This document shows positions 1 through 5,877 of a DNA stretch of 5,877 bases, piece by piece. The stretch comes from Rhodospirillales bacterium. Lineage in GTDB: Bacteria > Pseudomonadota > Alphaproteobacteria > Acetobacterales > Acetobacteraceae. The stretch is taken from the NCBI GenBank assembly GCA_025350425.1, contig JANXXW010000078.1, positions 1 to 5,877 on the forward strand, written 5' to 3'. The notes under the pieces were generated by a model. The model did not search any database, was not told the DNA's origin, and was given only the letters and a program-made list of their open reading frames with translations. Position numbers and translations under genes: made by a program. How positions within the stretch are numbered: the stretch's first letter is position 1; every line of letters starts with the position of its first letter.

Positions 1-65
1 GGAACCAGAGTCTCAGGGCTCAGATAGGTGAAAAGCGCCCCAGTCTGTTCGTCTTCACCGCGCAT
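1..65 (-). CDS. IS5/IS1182-family transposase, N-terminal fragment cut by the window edge
   Basis: The reading frame starts at the ATG at 65-63 and reads MRGEDEQTGALFTYLSPETLV before leaving the window. From family knowledge, this matches the typical opening of IS5/IS1182-type transposases: 'MRG(D/E)D..', then an aromatic-rich 'LF.Y(L/V)SPE', then 'VP.DHPLR' a few residues later. The DHPLR part and the DDE catalytic domain would lie off the window, so whether the enzyme is intact cannot be judged. A G-rich stretch (GGGGGGCG) sits just upstream of the ATG and could serve as its ribosome binding site. The product would cut and move its own element. The call rests on only 21 residues, but the pattern is distinctive. 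Confidence 0.7.
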   Translation of the reverse strand, partial: MRGEDEQTGALFTYLSPETLV

Positions 66-122
66 AAACGCCCCCCGACAATCCCAGGCACAGCGAATCA
101 GATGTCAGACGATTTGAATAGT

Positions 123-142
123 GAATTTCCGCAGCCTGTTAG
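123..142 (-). repeat. Putative terminal inverted repeat of the IS element
   Basis: Read on the minus strand from 142 to 123, the sequence is CTAACAGGCTGCGGAAATTC. It lies about 60 bases upstream of the transposase start, where the left terminal repeat of an IS5/IS1182-type element should be. The core CTR(A/G)CAGGCTGCGGAAA is what I recall for ends of this group. The matching end is outside the window, so the repeat is not proven. Confidence 0.5.
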
Positions 143-277
143 CGCTTTTCGCGCTTAAGCCAATGCGCCGGCAATTTATCCGCCGATCGATGCAAGCTTG
201 GGCAACGGAGCGAATTGCCGCCATAAAGGCACGCGACCTCGCTCGGCCTGCTGTGCCGCAGCCATCGTGAAGAACCC

Positions 278-295
278 GATCAGCCCGGGCTGATC
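278..295. repeat. Perfect 18-bp palindrome
   Basis: GATCAGCCCGGGCTGATC is identical to its own reverse complement over all 18 bases, and the symmetry stops at the flanking bases. As RNA it could fold with a 7-bp stem and a CCGG loop. It is followed by TTACG on the plus strand and GGGTTCTTC on the minus strand, so neither side has the U-run of a standard intrinsic terminator. It could be an operator for a dimeric regulator, an attachment or recombination site, or a weak terminator. The symmetry is directly visible; the function is unknown. Confidence 0.6.
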
Positions 296-366
296 TTACG
301 CAGGAACACAGGAAGCGTTGTGTGCCGGCACGCCCGGCGGAGTTAGACCTCAGTCCTACAATGGAG

Positions 367-390
367 GCTGCTGAGACGGGGGTCAGCAGC
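367..390. repeat. Inverted repeat, 8-bp stem with 8-nt loop
   Basis: GCTGCTGA at 367-374 pairs perfectly with TCAGCAGC at 383-390 across the loop GACGGGGG. No T-run follows on either strand, so an intrinsic terminator is not supported. It lies about 110 bases upstream of the plus-strand remnant and could be part of a leader or a protein binding site. Chance is also possible. Confidence 0.4.
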
Positions 391-497
391 GTCGTCATGG
401 AAGATTAAATCGGCCATGTTCGTTATCGGGGTATCTCCGAAATCGAATGACACCCCATTCTCATTTCTCTGTCAGAGCATGACTGGCCGCTCATTGC

Positions 498-665
498 ATG
501 TCATCGCCCATTCCAGCTTCCACCCTGGCCGACCGGCTTGCCGGATTGTTGGGCGATGCGGAGCTGGTTGCGGGGGAGGCCAAGCCGCTGGCAGTCTACC
601 TCAGCCCCCTCGCGAACAACGCGAACAGCCGCTCCCAATGCCGTTCGGCTGCTGGTTTGTTGTAA
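498..665 (+). pseudogene. Probable N-terminal remnant of a plus-strand gene, possibly an FAD-linked oxidase
   Basis: A plus-strand frame opens with ATG at 498 and stops with TAA at 663-665 (55 codons). Its first 36 or so residues, such as MSSPIPASTLADRLAGLLGD followed by AELVAGEAKPLAVYL, read like a normal protein start with an amphipathic helix. They weakly recall the N-terminus of GlcD-type FAD-binding oxidoreductases, where a similar helix is followed by 'VLTGEA..PYL.D'. After about 600 the frame is simply the antisense of the hydrolase gene's 3' end and loses this character. I infer that a gene once continued rightwards and was cut when it was joined to the end of the transporter operon. 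No clear Shine-Dalgarno precedes the ATG. The family guess is weak. The alternative is a chance frame in GC-rich DNA. Confidence 0.35.
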
Positions 666-1333
666 GCCACACGCTGTGGGAATACGAAACCGTGCTCCAC
701 GCCGAGATACATCTCGAACTCGGCATTCACGCCACCGTCCTGCAAAGCCTCCTTCATTTGCTCCGCCATCTCAGGCGGCACCCATTGGTCGACCTCCGCA
801 CATGCGACGTAGATCTCGCCCTTCGCCCGAAGCGCGGCCAGATGCGGAGAATCAGGCTGCTCGGTCACCAGCCGCGTTCCGTAGATGGACGCCGCCGCGA
901 CTACCCGGTCGGGGTAACGCGCGGCTGCGTTGATGGCGTATTGCCCGCTCATGCAATAACCCACGCATACGAACGGCCCAGCGGATGCCGCGTCGTCCGT
1001 TGCAGCGAACGCAAGCAGCGCATCGGTATCTTCCATCACCTTCGGGATCTCCAAGGTTGCCATATACCCCAACGCTTTCTCACGCACCGCCAGCCCCGCC
1101 TCGCCGGTGAAGGCACCGAGTTCCTCCACCCCAAGGCGGTAATACAGATTGGGGAGCAGCACATAGTAACCCACCGACGCCAGCCGCCTCGCCATATCCC
1201 GCAGTTCCTCGCGGATGCCGGGCGCGTCCATGTAGAACATCACGATGGGGTGCGGCCCATGCCGCTCGGGGTGGCAGACGAACGTGTTCATCGCGCCGTC
1301 CGTCGTCGTAATCTCAGTCTGTCGCTCGATCAT
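596..1333 (-). CDS. Dienelactone hydrolase family protein (alpha/beta hydrolase)
   Basis: This 245-residue cytoplasmic enzyme has the usual length of the dienelactone hydrolase (carboxymethylenebutenolidase) family, which opens lactone or ester bonds, classically in aromatic and chloroaromatic breakdown. The nucleophile elbow is G-Y-C127-M-S-G, with cysteine in place of the usual serine. Asp182 (in AEVDQWVPP) and His214 (in GVEHGF) complete a Cys-Asp-His triad at the expected spacing. In the reference Pseudomonas enzyme a glutamate at position 36 contacts the nucleophile; here the equivalent place is Asp36 in FYMDAPG, so substrate preference may differ. There is no signal peptide. The ATG at 1333 is chosen because a strong AAGGAG lies 7 nt upstream. 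The gene ends the transporter operon, 27 nt after livF, so it probably acts on the imported compound or a derivative. The family call is firm; the exact substrate is unknown. Confidence 0.9.
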   Translation of the reverse strand: MIERQTEITTTDGAMNTFVCHPERHGPHPIVMFYMDAPGIREELRDMARRLASVGYYVLLPNLYYRLGVEELGAFTGEAGLAVREKALGYMATLEIPKVMEDTDALLAFAATDDAASAGPFVCVGYCMSGQYAINAAARYPDRVVAAASIYGTRLVTEQPDSPHLAALRAKGEIYVACAEVDQWVPPEMAEQMKEALQDGGVNAEFEMYLGVEHGFVFPQRVAYNKPAAERHWERLFALFARGLR

Positions 1334-1340
1334 TGCATCG

Positions 1341-1346
1341 CTCCTT
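1341..1346 (-). promoter_or_regulatory. Strong Shine-Dalgarno for the hydrolase gene
   Basis: On the minus strand AAGGAG lies 7 nt before the ATG at 1333, inside the 27-nt gap after livF. It is the best ribosome binding site in the operon and fixes the hydrolase start. A second ATG at 1338-1336 is out of frame and meets TGA after two codons. The strong site suggests that the hydrolase is translated independently, while the upstream liv genes look translationally coupled. Confidence 0.75.
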
Positions 1347-1360
1347 GTCGCCGGCGTATT

Positions 1361-2074
1361 CTATACTGAGCAATATCGCTCCTTGGTGGCCTCGTCGGCC
1401 AGCAGCGCGGCGGAATTCGCGTGATGCACGATGCCGCCGCCGTCCATGACATAGGCGCGGTCGCCCAGGGCCAGCGCCAGTTCCACGTTCTGCTCCACCA
1501 GCAGGATCGTCGTGCCGCCATCGCGCATCCGGCCGAACAGCTCAAACATCTCGTCGACCAACACCGGCATGATCCCCTCGGACGGCTCATCGAGCATGAG
1601 CAGCTTGGGCTGGCTCACCGTCGCGCGCGCGATAGCGAGCATCTGCTGTTCGCCGCCCGACATGGTGATCGCGGTCTGGTCCAGCCGTTCGGCGAGGCGC
1701 GGAAAGATCGTGGCGACCTCGTCGATCACCACCCGTTCCGGTCGCTTCACCGCCGACGCGAGCAAGCCCAGCCGCAGGTTCTCCCGCACCGTGAGGCCAG
1801 ACACAATTCGTCGCTCCTCCGGCACGTAGCCAAGGCCGAGCCGGTTCCTGATATGCGCGGGGCGTTTCATGAGATCCTGGCCCTCGAAAACCACGCGGCC
1901 TGTGCTGCGGTCCACCAGGCCCATGATGGTGCGAAGCGTGGTGGTCTTGCCGGCGCCGTTGCGGCCGATCAGGCACACGATCTCACCGCGACGCACCTCC
2001 AGATCGACACCTTGCAGGATGTGACTGGGACCATACCAGGCATTCATCCCCTCGACCGTCAGCATCGCCGTCAT
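1361..2074 (-). CDS. livF: High-affinity branched-chain amino acid-type (HAAT) ABC transporter ATP-binding protein LivF
   Basis: This is one of the two ATPase subunits that power a HAAT importer from the cytoplasmic side of the membrane. At 237 residues it has the normal LivF length. Visible motifs are: Walker A GRNGAGKTT (37-45); the LivF-type YVPEERRI segment (83-90) in the Q-loop region; the ABC signature MSGGEQQMLAIAR (138-150); and Walker B LLMLDEPSEG (158-167) with Asp162 and Glu163. The switch position is VEQN, with Gln195 in place of histidine; this is normal for LivF and not a defect. The protein ends in ERYCSV. The start ATG lies one base after the livG stop (TGA-C-ATG), with GCGGGAAC as a plausible ribosome binding site; Met4 is a possible alternative start. 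It should pair with LivG on the LivH-LivM channel. The ligand cannot be read from this subunit. Confidence 0.93.
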   Translation of the reverse strand: MTAMLTVEGMNAWYGPSHILQGVDLEVRRGEIVCLIGRNGAGKTTTLRTIMGLVDRSTGRVVFEGQDLMKRPAHIRNRLGLGYVPEERRIVSGLTVRENLRLGLLASAVKRPERVVIDEVATIFPRLAERLDQTAITMSGGEQQMLAIARATVSQPKLLMLDEPSEGIMPVLVDEMFELFGRMRDGGTTILLVEQNVELALALGDRAYVMDGGGIVHHANSAALLADEATKERYCSV

Positions 2075-2075
2075 G

Positions 2076-2825
2076 TCAGTGTTCCCGCTGACCGAGATAG
2101 ACGCGCTTCACCGTCTCATTGACGCGGATTTCGGCGGGTGTACCCTCGGCGAGCAACTCGCCATGGTGCAGCACCAGCAGGCGGTCGCAGATGCCCATCA
2201 CCAGCTTCATCTTGTGTTCGACCAGGATCACGGTGCGCTCGGCGGCCAGCCGCACGATCAGGTCCATGCTGGCGCGGGTTTCCTCCGGGCTCATCCCGGC
2301 GGTGGGCTCGTCGAGCAGCAACAGACGCGGATCGCACGCCAGCGCCATCGCGATCTCCAGCGCGCGTTGCTCGCCGTGCGAGAGGGTGGCAGCCAGCCGA
2401 TCGCGCCGGGGCCACAGCCCCACCTTCTCCAACAGCGCGCCGGCCTGCTCGACCAAGCCATGTAGCCGCGTGCGCGCACGCCACACGTCGTAGCGCGAGT
2501 GCATAGCCTGCAACGCAACCCGCACGTTCTCCAGCGTGCCGAGTTGTGGAAACAGGCTGGTGATCTGGAACGACTTGGCAATGCCGAGCCGAGCGAACCG
2601 ATGCTGGGGTGTCGCGGTGATGTCGCGCCCCTCGAACAGGATGCGCCCGGTGGTGGGCGGGAACGCACCCGACAGCATGTTGAAGTAGGTGCTTTTGCCA
2701 GCACCGTTTGGGCCGATGATGCCCGTCAGTTGCCCACGCTGAAACCCAGCCGTGATATCACGCAACGCCACAAAACGGCCAAACTTCTTGCCCACGCCTA
2801 TGGTTTCTAGGATGAGGTCGCTCAT
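2076..2825 (-). CDS. livG: High-affinity branched-chain amino acid-type (HAAT) ABC transporter ATP-binding protein LivG
   Basis: This is the second ATPase of the importer, 249 residues and of typical LivG length. Motifs in order are: Walker A GPNGAGKST (38-46); Q-loop Gln87 in KSFQITSLF; the signature LSHGEQRALEIAMAL (148-162), with His in the second-glycine position as is usual for LivG; Walker B LLLLDEPTAGMSP (168-180); and the switch His204 in VEHKM. The tail VKRVYLGQ (239-246) is the usual LivG ending. The frame stays open 104 codons further upstream, but that part is out-of-frame livM sequence. The true start is the ATG at 2825, which overlaps the livM stop as ATGA and gives translational coupling. 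Together with LivF it forms an ATPase heterodimer driving import through LivH-LivM. Confidence 0.94.
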   Translation of the reverse strand: MSDLILETIGVGKKFGRFVALRDITAGFQRGQLTGIIGPNGAGKSTYFNMLSGAFPPTTGRILFEGRDITATPQHRFARLGIAKSFQITSLFPQLGTLENVRVALQAMHSRYDVWRARTRLHGLVEQAGALLEKVGLWPRRDRLAATLSHGEQRALEIAMALACDPRLLLLDEPTAGMSPEETRASMDLIVRLAAERTVILVEHKMKLVMGICDRLLVLHHGELLAEGTPAEIRVNETVKRVYLGQREH

Positions 2826-3787
2826 GCCCGGTTCAGCGCGTGCAACAGCGTGCCCCATACGCCACGCGGGAAAAATAGCACGCAGGCGATGAACACGCCA
2901 CCGACCAGCAACTGCCAATGCACCGTGTACAGCGACACGATGTTCTCCAACAGCAGGAATAATCCGGCGCCGACGAAAGGCCCAAAGAACGTGCCCATGC
3001 CGCCCAAAAGCGCCATCATCACGACGGTGCCGGAGGTCTGGTAGCTCAGCATCTCGATCGGCACGATGCCAAGGTGCAACGCTTGCATCGCCCCGGCCAG
3101 CCCGCAGAACGCACCGGAGAGAACGAAGGCAAGCCACCGCGTCGTCCGCACGTCAAAGCCGCAGGCACGCGCCCTCGCCTCGTTCTCGCGCAACGCCTCC
3201 ATCGCGGCCCCGAACGGAGAAGCGAGTATGCGGGACAGTGCGAACAGCGCAGCCACCACGAACGCCGCGACGACGTAATAGCGCGTGACGGGATCGAGGA
3301 AGTCGAGCGGCCCGATATGTTCGAGTACGATGCCCCGCAACCCGTTCTCGCCACCGGTCACTCCCCCTGCCTGGTAGGCTAGGTAGAAAACGCATTGCGC
3401 GAGGGCCAGCGTCACCATGGCGAAGTAGATGCCCCGCGTACGCACCGCCAGCCCGCCCATGACAGCAGCGATTAGCGCGCCCGCGCCGATGGCCGCGATC
3501 ACACCAAGCCACCACGGCAGGCCGAACCGCGTCATCACGATGCCGCAAGCGTAGGCGCCACCGCCGAACAGGGCCGCGTGGCCGAACGACAGCAGCCCGA
3601 GATAGCCGTAGAGCATGTTGAAGCCGACCGCGAACAGCCCGTAGATCAGGATGTTCACCGCAATTGCCTTGAACGGCATCAGCATCGGGAACACCAGCAG
3701 GAACACCGCCGAAAGCAGCACGCGATGGCGCACCGCAAGCGCCATCCAGTCGTGCCGCGACGTGCCGCGCAGGGTGGTGGCGCCCAT
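2822..3787 (-). CDS. livM: High-affinity branched-chain amino acid-type (HAAT) ABC transporter permease LivM
   Basis: This inner-membrane channel subunit of 321 residues has multiple hydrophobic segments throughout. The diagnostic stretch runs from NILIYGLFAVGFNMLYGYLG (45-64) into LLSFGHAALFGGGAY (65-79). The cytoplasmic coupling loop that contacts an ATPase is at about 191-215: PFGAAMEALRENEARARACG, then FDVRT. A glycine-rich LLGGMGTFFGP (260-270) and the FFPRG end segment (305-309) are also family features. The charged N-terminus (RGTSRHDW) precedes the first membrane segment. Its ATG shares one base with the livH stop (TAATG), so translation is likely coupled. Both permeases are intact and complementary, which argues for a working transporter. 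Confidence 0.93.
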   Translation of the reverse strand: MGATTLRGTSRHDWMALAVRHRVLLSAVFLLVFPMLMPFKAIAVNILIYGLFAVGFNMLYGYLGLLSFGHAALFGGGAYACGIVMTRFGLPWWLGVIAAIGAGALIAAVMGGLAVRTRGIYFAMVTLALAQCVFYLAYQAGGVTGGENGLRGIVLEHIGPLDFLDPVTRYYVVAAFVVAALFALSRILASPFGAAMEALRENEARARACGFDVRTTRWLAFVLSGAFCGLAGAMQALHLGIVPIEMLSYQTSGTVVMMALLGGMGTFFGPFVGAGLFLLLENIVSLYTVHWQLLVGGVFIACVLFFPRGVWGTLLHALNRA

Positions 3788-4671
3788 TAACTCATCAATC
3801 CGGCGCGGCCGAAGAAGCCTTGGGGCCGGATGATCAATACCACCGCCATCAGCGCGAAGATCGATACCTGCGCCATTTCGGGCGCGAACAGCGACGCGAG
3901 GCTCACCACCACGCCGACCAGAAGCCCGGCGAGCACGGCGCCGAGCAGCGAGCCCATGCCACCAACCACAGTCACCACGAACGCGATCGCGAGCACGCTG
4001 TCACCCATCTCCGGGCTGGCACCCTGCAACGGCGCCGCGAGCATCCCTGCCAGGGCCGCGAGACCCGTGCCAATGCCGAACACCACCAGCCATACGCGCC
4101 CGACATCGATACCCAGGATGCGGACGATCTGCGGATCGCGCGCACCGGCGCGGATAATCAGGCCGTATGGCGTGCGCTCCAGGAACAGCCATAATCCGAG
4201 CACCGCTGCCGCCGCGACACCGATCACGAACAGCCGATAGATCGGGAAATAGCCGATGCCGATATCGGCGGCGCCCACCAGCACGTCCGGCGTATCGAAC
4301 GAGATACCCGTGGTGCCGAACAATATGCGGACAGCCTCGATCATCACGTAGGACAGCCCAAAGGTCAGCAACAGCGGGTAGTCGATGCCGCGCCCGTACA
4401 ACGGGCGGATCAGCACGCGCTCCACCAGCATACCGAGCAACCCGACCAGGATCGGCGCAAAGAACAGGCAGACCCAGAAATTCGCGCCCAGGCCCAGCAG
4501 CGCCACCGCGACGTAGGCCCCCACCATGTAGAACGCCCCGTGGGCGAAGTTTACCACGGTCAACATGCCGAACAGCAGCGACATGCCCAATGCCATCAGC
4601 ACATAGATCGCGCCTAGCGCCAGTCCGGTGAATATCTGCAGCGCGAGCAGGTCGAGCGTGATGCCTTCCAT
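3787..4671 (-). CDS. livH: High-affinity branched-chain amino acid-type (HAAT) ABC transporter permease LivH
   Basis: This inner-membrane permease of 294 residues is the partner of LivM. It carries the LivH hallmark LTVVNFAHGAFYMVGAY (37-53), a short cytoplasmic coupling loop PYGLIIRAGARDPQIVRILG (168-187), the glycine-rich VVGGMGSLLGAVLAG (235-249) and the C-terminal IIRPQGFFGR (280-289). Hydrophobic segments span the protein and there is no cleavable signal. The ATG at 4671 lies 12 nt after the stop of the substrate-binding protein gene; only a modest purine stretch (GACGAGACGGA) precedes it. LivH receives ligand from the binding protein and forms half of the channel. Related permeases carry branched-chain amino acids, amides, urea or aromatic acids, so the family fixes the architecture but not the cargo. 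Confidence 0.93.
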   Translation of the reverse strand: MEGITLDLLALQIFTGLALGAIYVLMALGMSLLFGMLTVVNFAHGAFYMVGAYVAVALLGLGANFWVCLFFAPILVGLLGMLVERVLIRPLYGRGIDYPLLLTFGLSYVMIEAVRILFGTTGISFDTPDVLVGAADIGIGYFPIYRLFVIGVAAAAVLGLWLFLERTPYGLIIRAGARDPQIVRILGIDVGRVWLVVFGIGTGLAALAGMLAAPLQGASPEMGDSVLAIAFVVTVVGGMGSLLGAVLAGLLVGVVVSLASLFAPEMAQVSIFALMAVVLIIRPQGFFGRAGLMS

Positions 4672-4683
4672 GCGTCCGTCTCG

Positions 4684-5877
4684 TCAGACGTGGCCCTCAT
4701 CCTTGCAACTCATCAGGTTGTCCTCGCTGGCCGCGTCAGTGGCGACGATATTGAACACGTCCGACGCGTTGGCCATGTCCTTGGACTTGCTCTCGATGAT
4801 GAACACGGACTGCACGGATTGGTGGTCGCACGCGCGGAAATGCTGCGGCCCCTTGTAGAAATCATATTTCATGTTCTGCATGACGGCCACGACCTGATCG
4901 ACATCGGTGCTGCCGGCCTGCTTCGCCGCGGTCAGCACGCTTCGCACGCCGCCATAACCCATCGCGCCGTAATCGGAGGGAAGCTTGTCGGGGTATACCT
5001 TGCGATACCGGTCGTTGAAGGCCCTGGCAGTCGGGATGCTGCTCTCGGAGCCCCAGTAGTAGGACGTGCCGCCCACCACGCCGTCGAACACCTGCGCACC
5101 ACCGGCGACGCGCGCGGTGTACAGCAAGACGGGGGCGACGATCCGGGTCGTGCGTTTCAGACCGAAATCCGTCGCCTGCCGAATGGAGATCTGCTGGTCG
5201 CGTCCGAAATTGGACAGGCACAATATGTCCGGTTTCAGCGCCTGGATACGCGGCAGCAAGGTGGAGAAGTCGGTCATGCCGAGCGGATGGCGCAGGTCGG
5301 CCAGGACCTCGATGCCCATCGCCTGCCCTACGGCCTTAAAGCCCGCGACCATTTCCTGGCCATAGGCATAGTCGGCGCTCAGGAACACGACCCGCTTGCC
5401 GAACTTTCCGAAGGCGTAGCGGCCGACCGCGCCGGCAGTGAGGTGCGGCGTCATCGCCTCGTGGAAGGTGGTGCGGCTCCAGTCGGGCAGCGCCACGATC
5501 TGGTCAGACTGGCTGATCGAATTGAATAGCACGCGGCGCTGCTTGGCGACGTTGTTGACGGCGAGCTGCACCGATGCGGACAGACTGCCGACGATAAAAT
5601 CGACATGGTCCTTCTCGATCAGTTCCAGCGTGCGCGTGGCGGCTTCGCCGGGGTCGAGCTTGTCGTCGCGGACCAGCAGCTCGGCCTTACGGCCACCTAA
5701 GCCGCCCACCTCATTGAACTCGTCCACAGCGAGTTGCGCGCAACGCACCTGATCGGCCGCCTCGGACCCGTATGGGCCGGTGAGCGGCACCGGGAAGCCG
5801 ATACGGATGGTTGTCGCTTGCGCCCGAACGATCGCGGGTGCCGCGAGCGTTACGACGGCGGTGCCCAGCAGGACACG
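4684..5877 (-). CDS. HAAT ABC transporter substrate-binding protein (Peripla_BP_6-like), N-terminus off the window
   Basis: This periplasmic receptor captures the ligand and delivers it to LivH-LivM. The frame is open to the right edge, giving 397 visible residues; only the first few codons are missing. A GTG at 5790 could be taken as a start but is internal. Upstream of it lies the end of a signal peptide, RVLLGTAVVTLAAPAIVRAQA, with likely cleavage after AQA (visible residue 21) or after the preceding VRA; the Arg at the edge could belong to a twin-arginine motif. The mature part begins TTIRIGFPVPLTGPYG, the standard type-I fold opening. Further family segments are VDFIVGSLSASVQLAV (visible residues 92-107) and SADYAYGQEM (167-176). 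Late cysteines at about 350 (ACDHQ) and 391 (SCKD) could form a disulfide. The gene is first in the visible operon. The ligand is unknown and not necessarily leucine. Confidence 0.9.
   Translation of the reverse strand, partial: RVLLGTAVVTLAAPAIVRAQATTIRIGFPVPLTGPYGSEAADQVRCAQLAVDEFNEVGGLGGRKAELLVRDDKLDPGEAATRTLELIEKDHVDFIVGSLSASVQLAVNNVAKQRRVLFNSISQSDQIVALPDWSRTTFHEAMTPHLTAGAVGRYAFGKFGKRVVFLSADYAYGQEMVAGFKAVGQAMGIEVLADLRHPLGMTDFSTLLPRIQALKPDILCLSNFGRDQQISIRQATDFGLKRTTRIVAPVLLYTARVAGGAQVFDGVVGGTSYYWGSESSIPTARAFNDRYRKVYPDKLPSDYGAMGYGGVRSVLTAAKQAGSTDVDQVVAVMQNMKYDFYKGPQHFRACDHQSVQSVFIIESKSKDMANASDVFNIVATDAASEDNLMSCKDEGHV

Larger units (their letters stand above)
1..142 (-). mobile_element. 5' end of an IS5/IS1182-like insertion sequence (partial)
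   Basis: This is the start of an insertion sequence that continues off the left edge. Two signs support it. A minus-strand reading frame at 65-1 starts like IS5/IS1182-type transposases. About 60 bases upstream of that start, a minus-strand sequence (CTAACAGGCTGCGGAAATTC, 142-123) resembles the terminal repeats of this group. The outer boundary at about 142 is inferred from that motif; the other end and any target duplication cannot be seen. The element lies beyond the end of the ABC transporter operon and marks this flank as a site of rearrangement. Confidence 0.65.
143..497. other. Gene-poor stretch between the IS end and the plus-strand remnant
   Basis: No convincing gene is visible here. 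A minus-strand frame at 398-105 is open for 97 codons. However, it runs into the IS end, has an odd composition (many Arg, Ser, Ala and Cys) and no recognisable motif, so I do not call it. The stretch is less GC-rich than the operon in places, for example 400-480. It contains several inverted repeats: agcgc/gcgct around TTTTC next to the IS end (141-155), an 8-bp pair at 169-176 and 213-220, a perfect 18-bp palindrome (278-295), a 10-bp palindrome gtgccggcac (322-331) and a hairpin at 367-390. It may be the upstream region of the plus-strand remnant that starts at 498. I cannot place a promoter with confidence. Confidence 0.5.

Noticed and set aside
169..220. 8-bp inverted repeat cggcaatt/aattgccg
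   Set aside because: The arms are 36 nt apart, and an 8-bp match at that distance is expected by chance in a region of this size.
278..295. Intrinsic terminator for the transporter operon
   Set aside because: It is about 300 bases past the hydrolase stop and lacks a U-run on the minus strand.
105..398. Minus-strand frame of 97 codons left of the remnant
   Set aside because: It has no family motif and an odd composition, and its 3' end runs into the inferred IS terminal repeat.
416..1369. Plus-strand open frame of 317 codons
   Set aside because: It is rich in His, Arg, Pro and Cys and runs antisense to the hydrolase gene, which has clear catalytic motifs. It is a GC-rich shadow frame.
2826..3137. 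104-codon upstream extension of livG
   Set aside because: This part is livM read in another frame. The real LivG start (MSDLILETIGVGKKFG) is at 2825 with an ATGA overlap.
4690..5529. Plus-strand frame of 279 codons opposite the binding protein gene
   Set aside because: It is antisense to a well supported gene and has no recognisable domain, so it is a shadow of biased codon use.
5788..5790. GTG as the start of the substrate-binding protein
   Set aside because: The frame continues upstream through a clear signal peptide end and the TTIRIGFPVPLTG opening, so this GTG is an internal valine.

Overview
The window looks like the chromosome of a GC-rich alphaproteobacterium. The end of the substrate-binding protein's signal peptide (APAIVRAQA) and the codon use suggest Acetobacteraceae or another Rhodospirillales lineage. 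This is an inference from style, because there is no rRNA or marker gene to test it.

Most of the window (596-5877) is one tightly packed minus-strand operon, transcribed from beyond the right edge. In transcription order it encodes: a periplasmic substrate-binding protein whose first codons lie off the window; the two HAAT-type permeases LivH and LivM; the two ATPases LivG and LivF; and a dienelactone-hydrolase-family alpha/beta hydrolase. Junctions are 12 nt, a 1-nt overlap, a 4-nt overlap, a 1-nt gap and a 27-nt gap with a strong Shine-Dalgarno. The first five genes form a complete ABC importer of the branched-chain amino acid/amide/aromatic acid type. The co-transcribed hydrolase hints that the imported compound is an ester, lactone or aromatic breakdown product rather than leucine. 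The sequence does not establish the ligand.

The left 600 bases are a different kind of DNA. At the edge (1-142) is the 5' end of an insertion sequence: the first 21 codons of an IS5/IS1182-like transposase on the minus strand and a probable terminal inverted repeat. A gene-poor stretch follows (143-497), holding a perfect 18-bp palindrome and an 8-bp-stem hairpin. Next, a short plus-strand reading frame (498-665) begins like the N-terminus of a real protein, weakly reminiscent of FAD-linked oxidases, and then runs into the antisense of the hydrolase gene. It is best read as a gene remnant at an old rearrangement junction.

I see no CRISPR array, tRNA, rRNA, riboswitch or convincing terminator, and no evidence of a new biological system. 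The points most worth a second look are the junction at about 590-600, the palindrome, and the link between the hydrolase and the transporter.
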